Assembly: GCA_903828235.1 (NCBI GenBank) | Contig: CAIKLM010000080.1 | Span: 1-37,184 of the forward strand | Origin: an uncultured beta proteobacterium | Lineage (GTDB): Bacteria; Pseudomonadota; Gammaproteobacteria; Burkholderiales; Burkholderiaceae_C | Length of the DNA stretch: 37,184 nt | Reading direction: 5' to 3' | The notes under the pieces: model-generated | What the model saw: only the letters and a program-made list of their open reading frames with translations | Databases searched by the model: none | Told to the model about the DNA's origin: nothing | Shown: positions 33,733 to 37,184 of the stretch, in pieces | Position numbering within the stretch: the first letter of the stretch is position 1 | Layout of the letters: every line of letters begins with the position of its first letter | Made by a program: the position numbers and the translations under genes

Positions 33733-34401
33733 TCAGTCGTCGCTCGTGAGACTGACCTCGCCACGCGGCGTGGCGAAGGTGGCCGTGAGCGCCGGCCCGT
33801 CGGCGTCGGTGCCGACCTCGATGCCGCGCAGCTTGAGCACGTCCTGCGCGCGCTTCGGGATGCCCGCCAGCCGCAGCGACTGCAGCGCCAGGCCCGAGGG
33901 CGCCATGGCCGTCGCCGGGTGGCGCTCGCTTTTCCACTCGATGAGCGGCGGCAGCGCGCCGCGGAGCAGCAGCGTGCCGTCGTCGCGCACCAGCAGCCGC
34001 CAGGCCAGCGGCCCGGCCGGCGACGCGCGCTCGAAGGCAATGGGTTCGCCGGGGTGCAGGCCCACGTTGATCAGGCCCCAGCGGTGCATCTCCACCAGCG
34101 GCGTGCGCACCACCGCCGTCACCAGCCGCGGGTGCTGCGCCACGCGCTCGCGCAGCGCCGGCTCGTCCAGGCCGAACCAGCGCGGCCGGCCCGGCGCCGG
34201 TGCGGCCGGGTCGATGGCAATGATCTCGAGGTAGGCGTCGGGGAAGGCCTCGGTGGCGATGCGCAGCAGACGGTTGTGCGTGCCCATGGTGGCGTGCACG
34301 CCGCCGGGGCCGGGCGTCACGCCCAGCGTGGCCTCGCACCAGGCCACGCCCTGCTCCAGGCTGGCCGCGGCGACGACGAGGTGGTCGAGTCGGTTGCTCA
34401 T
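33733..34401 (-). CDS. VOC (glyoxalase-like) family protein
   Basis: 222 residues, cytoplasmic. It starts RLDHLVVAAASLEQGVAWCE, the usual first strand-helix of glyoxalase_3/VOC proteins, and continues with GVHATMGTHNRLLRI and AYLEIIAID. Conserved His and Glu residues (H7, H in TMGTHN, E in YLEII) could bind a metal. The second half (VGLHPGEPIAFERASPAGPL, PPLIEWKSERHPA) is typical of the longer PF13468-like members. Reaction unknown. The start overlaps the stop of the PhzF gene (ATGA), so it belongs to the same operon. Confidence 0.88.
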   Translation of the reverse strand: MSNRLDHLVVAAASLEQGVAWCEATLGVTPGPGGVHATMGTHNRLLRIATEAFPDAYLEIIAIDPAAPAPGRPRWFGLDEPALRERVAQHPRLVTAVVRTPLVEMHRWGLINVGLHPGEPIAFERASPAGPLAWRLLVRDDGTLLLRGALPPLIEWKSERHPATAMAPSGLALQSLRLAGIPKRAQDVLKLRGIEVGTDADGPALTATFATPRGEVSLTSDD

Positions 34402-35249
34402 CCGCCCATTGTGCGGGGCAGATCCACCGTGCCCTCGATGCAGAAGGCCACGTCGCCGCCGATCCAGCAGTCGCGGCCGTCATGCTGCACGTGCACGCGG
34501 CCGGCGCGGCCCAGCACCGCGCCCTGCGCCGCCACGTAGGCCGGCGGCGCCAGGCCGGCGCCGATGAGCCACTGCGCCAGGCCGGCGTTGAGGCTGCCGG
34601 TGACGGGGTCTTCCGGCACGCCCAGCGCGGGCACGAAGGCGCGCACCTCGAACTGCGTGTCGGCGCCCGGCGGCTGCGGCGCCACCAGGCCCAGCTTGAG
34701 GCTGCCCAGCGCAGCCCAGTCGGGCTTGACGGCCAGCACCTCGGCCGCGCTGCGCAGCAGCACGGCGCACCAGCCGGGGCCGTTGTCCACCCACTGGTGA
34801 CCGACGATCGCCCCCGGCGCCAGGCCGCAGCCGGCCGCGATGCGCGCCAGCAGCGCGTCGTCCAGCGGCCCGCTGCGCTTCAGCGGCGGCGCGGCGAAAG
34901 CCAGCCGGGCACCATCGCGGCGGATGCGCACCAGCCCCACGCCGCACTCCTGCACCACCACGCCGGGCTGCGCCGGCACGCCGCCGGCCGCCAGCCAGGC
35001 CGCGCAGCTGCCCAGCGTGGGGTGACCGGCGAACGGCAGCTCGCCGCCCGGCGTGAAGATGCGCACGCGGTAGTCGGCGCCCGCCGTGGTCGGCTCGAGC
35101 AGGAAGGTGGTCTCGGACAGGTTGGTCCAGCGCGCGAAGGCGGCCATCGCGGCGTCGTCCAGCGCGTCGGCGCCGTGCACCACGGCCAGCGGGTTGCCCC
35201 GCAGCGGCCGGGCGCTGAACACATCGAGCTGGTGGAAGCGGTGGGGCAT
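34398..35249 (-). CDS. PhzF-like isomerase/epimerase
   Basis: 283 residues, normal for the PhzF/diaminopimelate-epimerase fold. Motifs: FHQLDVFSARPLRGNPLAVV at the N-terminus, catalytic Glu46 in NLSETTFLL (PhzF Glu45 equivalent), GGELPFAGHPTLGSCAAWL in the middle, and VPEDPVTGSLN in the second half. Substrate cannot be deduced; without other phenazine genes it is better seen as a generic isomerase. GGAGA lies 8 bases before the ATG. It begins 16 bases after the aminotransferase stop and overlaps the VOC gene by four bases. Confidence 0.92.
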   Translation of the reverse strand: MPHRFHQLDVFSARPLRGNPLAVVHGADALDDAAMAAFARWTNLSETTFLLEPTTAGADYRVRIFTPGGELPFAGHPTLGSCAAWLAAGGVPAQPGVVVQECGVGLVRIRRDGARLAFAAPPLKRSGPLDDALLARIAAGCGLAPGAIVGHQWVDNGPGWCAVLLRSAAEVLAVKPDWAALGSLKLGLVAPQPPGADTQFEVRAFVPALGVPEDPVTGSLNAGLAQWLIGAGLAPPAYVAAQGAVLGRAGRVHVQHDGRDCWIGGDVAFCIEGTVDLPRTMGG

Positions 35250-35265
35250 GTCGGTGTCTCCGGGT

Positions 35266-36429
35266 TCAGGCGGCACGCAGCACGCGCGCCAGCGCCGCCA
35301 CGCCGTTGGCAATCTGCGCCGGCGGCACGGTGACGAAGCTCAGGCGCAGCGTGTGCGCGTGGCCGCCGTGCGCGAAGAAGCTGCCACCGGGCACGTAGGC
35401 CACGCCGGCGTCCACCGCGCGCGGCAGCAGCGCCGCGGCGTCCAGGCCCTCGGGCAGCGAGAGCCAGAAGAACATGCCGCCCGAGGGCACCTGCCAGCGC
35501 ACGCCGGCGGGCATGTGCGCGGCCAGCGCCGCGGCCATGGCGTCGCGGTGCTCGCGGTAGCGTGCGCGCGTGGCCGCCACGTGCGCGGGCAGCATGCCGC
35601 TGGCCAGCACCGCGTGCACGATGCGCTGGTTGAAGCTGGGCGTGTGCAGGTCGGCCGCCTGCTTGGCCTGCAGCAGCTTGCCGAACAGGGCCGGCGGCGC
35701 CAGCACGTAACCCAGCCGCAGCCCCGGCGCCAGCACCTTCGAGAACGAGCCCAGGTAGACCGCCTGCTCGCCCAGCCGCGCGGCCAGCGGCGGCGGGGGC
35801 GGCGCGTCGTACCAGAGCTCGCCGTAGGGGTTGTCCTCGACCACCGGCAGCCCGGCGGCCTGCGCGGCTTCGGCCAGCGCCTCGCGCCGCCCGGCCCCGA
35901 GGCAGCGGCCGGTGGGGTTCTGGAAGTTGGGCAGCAGGTAGGCGAAGCGCGCCCCACGCCGGGCGGCCAGCGACGCCGGCAGCGGGCCCTCGTCATCACC
36001 CTCCAGCGCCACGAACTCGGGTTCGTAGGGCGCAAAGGCCTGCAGCGCGCCCAGGTAGGTGGGCGACTCCACCGCCACCGCGCTGCCGGGGTCGAGCAGC
36101 ACCTTGCCCACGAGGTCCAGGCCCTGCTGCGAGCCGCTGGTGATGAGCACGCGGCCGGCCTCGGCCGGCAGGCCCTGCGCCGCCAGCTCGGCGGCCACCC
36201 ACTCGCGCAGCGGCCCGAAGCCCTCGCTGGCGCCATACTGCAGGGCCTCGCGCGGGTGCTGCTCCAGCACCTCGGCGCAGGCGTCGCGCAGCGCGGCCAC
36301 CGGGAAGGTGTCGGCGCTGGGCAGCCCGCCGGCCAGGCCGATGATGCCGGGCCGCTCGGTCAGCTTCAGCAGCTCGCGGATCGTGCTCGGGTTCAGCCGC
36401 CCGGCACGGCGCGCCATCGTCCAGCTCAT
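35266..36429 (-). CDS. PLP-dependent aminotransferase, fold type I (2-aminoadipate transaminase/LysN-like)
   Basis: 387 residues. Class I/II aminotransferase core: IIGLAGGLPSADTFPV, LQYGASEGFGPLREWV, ITSGSQQGLDLVGKVLLDPG, YLLPNFQNPTG (substrate/PLP Asn), VVEDNPYGELWY (PLP Asp) and SFSKVLAPGLRLGYV with PLP Lys231. This is the MocR-like aminotransferase core without an HTH domain, as in LysN and 2-aminoadipate or aromatic transaminases. Overlaps the racemase stop by four bases, suggesting that racemisation and transamination act on the same acidic or related amino acid (inference). Confidence 0.93.
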   Translation of the reverse strand: MSWTMARRAGRLNPSTIRELLKLTERPGIIGLAGGLPSADTFPVAALRDACAEVLEQHPREALQYGASEGFGPLREWVAAELAAQGLPAEAGRVLITSGSQQGLDLVGKVLLDPGSAVAVESPTYLGALQAFAPYEPEFVALEGDDEGPLPASLAARRGARFAYLLPNFQNPTGRCLGAGRREALAEAAQAAGLPVVEDNPYGELWYDAPPPPPLAARLGEQAVYLGSFSKVLAPGLRLGYVLAPPALFGKLLQAKQAADLHTPSFNQRIVHAVLASGMLPAHVAATRARYREHRDAMAAALAAHMPAGVRWQVPSGGMFFWLSLPEGLDAAALLPRAVDAGVAYVPGGSFFAHGGHAHTLRLSFVTVPPAQIANGVAALARVLRAA

Positions 36430-37127
36430 GCGCGGTCCTCCAGCATCCAGTCCACGGCAGCCGCGGCGTGCAGCGCGGTGGTGTCGAAGCAGGGCAAGGG
36501 GCTGCAGCCGGCGTCGATGAGCAGGCCGATCTCGGTGCAGCCCAGCACCACGGCGTCGGCGCCGCGCGCGGCCTGCCGCGCGATCAGCGCCACCACCTCG
36601 ACGCGCGAGGCCGGGCTGATCACGCCGCGGCACAGCTCGTCGAAGATCACGCGGTGCATCAGCGCACGGTCGTCCGGCTCCGGCACGAGCACTGGCGTGC
36701 CGTGGCGCTCGAGGCGGTCTATGACGATGGAACGGTCCTCCATCGAGAAGCGCGTGCCCACGAACGCCGCCCGGCGCACGCCGGCCGCGCGCATCGCCGC
36801 GCCGGTGGCGTCGGCGATGTGCAGCAGCGGCAGCCGGGCCATGGCCGCCACCTCGTCGGCCACCTTGTGCATGGTGTTGGTGGCGATCAGCAAGCCTTGG
36901 GCCCCGGCGCGCTCCAGCCCCGCCGCAGCTTGGCCAAGCAGCTCGCCGGCTTGCGTCCAGCGGGCTTCGCGCTGAAGCTGGGCCACCTCGGCAAAGTTGA
37001 CGCTGTGCAGCAGCAGCGGCGCACTGGCCAGCCCGCCCAGGCGCTGCGCCACGCCTTGGTTGATCAAGCGGTAGTAGACGCTGGTGGACTCCCAGCTCAT
37101 GCCGCCCAACACGCCCAGCATCTTCAT
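36426..37127 (-). CDS. Aspartate/glutamate racemase family protein (YgeA-type)
   Basis: 233 residues. MLGVLGGMSWESTSVYYRLIN is the family N-terminus. The two catalytic positions are Thr83 in IATNTMHK and Cys197 in VLGCTEI. This Thr/Cys pair, at these numbers, is what I recall for E. coli YgeA (broad-specificity L-Asp/Glu racemase), rather than the Cys/Cys pair of MurI. Cofactor-independent and cytoplasmic. GAGGAA precedes the ATG. The start overlaps the stop of the upstream partial gene and its stop overlaps the aminotransferase start (both ATGA). Confidence 0.93.
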   Translation of the reverse strand: MKMLGVLGGMSWESTSVYYRLINQGVAQRLGGLASAPLLLHSVNFAEVAQLQREARWTQAGELLGQAAAGLERAGAQGLLIATNTMHKVADEVAAMARLPLLHIADATGAAMRAAGVRRAAFVGTRFSMEDRSIVIDRLERHGTPVLVPEPDDRALMHRVIFDELCRGVISPASRVEVVALIARQAARGADAVVLGCTEIGLLIDAGCSPLPCFDTTALHAAAAVDWMLEDRA

Positions 37128-37184
37128 GAGTCATTCCTCGCAGGGGAGGGCGCGCTCACCGGCATGCGCTTGCCCACCAGCACC
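37124..37184 (-). CDS. C-terminal end of an upstream operon gene (partial)
   Basis: Only the last 19 residues (VLVGKRMPVSAPSPARNDS) and a TGA are in the window. The stop overlaps the racemase ATG in the ATGA pattern used throughout this operon, which is the main reason to call it a gene. Family cannot be determined. Confidence 0.45.
   Translation of the reverse strand, partial: VLVGKRMPVSAPSPARNDS

Overview
The window is about 37 kb of very GC-rich (roughly 70 % by eye), gene-dense DNA. It looks like a chromosomal segment of a betaproteobacterium of the order Burkholderiales (Rubrivivax/Leptothrix/Ideonella-like). The signs are an imuA gene behind a CTGT-N8-ACAG LexA box, a PEP-CTERM protein, an MFS-PlsC fusion, a YiaA/DUF2145 gene group, and an intergenic hairpin repeat of a type I recognise from Comamonadaceae-like genomes. 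No rRNA, tRNA, CRISPR, transposase, integrase or replication origin was seen. Nine adjacent gene pairs overlap by exactly four bases (ATGA), so much of the window is organised as translationally coupled operons.

Layout, left to right. (1) 1-1296: the 5' part of imuA with its SOS box, then a small exported TPR protein. (2) 1527-6331, minus strand: a five-gene operon, transcribed YiaA-like membrane protein, small exported hydrophobic protein, DUF2145 protein, amidohydrolase, LplT-like/PlsC acyltransferase fusion. (3) 6478-7640, plus strand: an HTH regulator coupled to a YchJ-type SEC-C protein, with a perfect palindrome upstream of the regulator. (4) 7669-20956, minus strand: a striking three-gene operon. 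It encodes a 2951-residue exported protein built from DUF11 and SdrD-B-like repeats, a 1107-residue Ig-like plus beta-barrel outer-membrane protein, and an OmpA-type peptidoglycan-binding protein with a long proline spacer. This is the best candidate for an undescribed system: a giant surface fibre with its own outer-membrane port and cell-wall anchor. (5) 21125-23451, plus strand: ahpC and ahpF, the peroxide detoxification pair, separated by a dispersed hairpin repeat. (6) 23530-27398: a small defence islet with a VapBC45-like toxin-antitoxin pair converging on a single-chain MmeI-like (type IIL) restriction-modification enzyme. (7) 27522-31553, plus strand: a D-serine dehydratase/D-threonine aldolase-like PLP enzyme, then a 933-residue PEP-CTERM protein with T5SS/PEP-CTERM-type repeats. 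(8) 31641-37184, minus strand: an exported M3 oligopeptidase downstream of an operon of aspartate/glutamate racemase, PLP aminotransferase, PhzF-like isomerase and VOC protein, with the tail of one more gene at the right edge.

The two large exported repeat proteins and the barrel/OmpA pair point to a cell with an elaborate surface or biofilm matrix. The remaining genes are amino-acid, membrane-lipid and stress functions. All functions are read from sequence motifs and recalled family features; no database search was possible.
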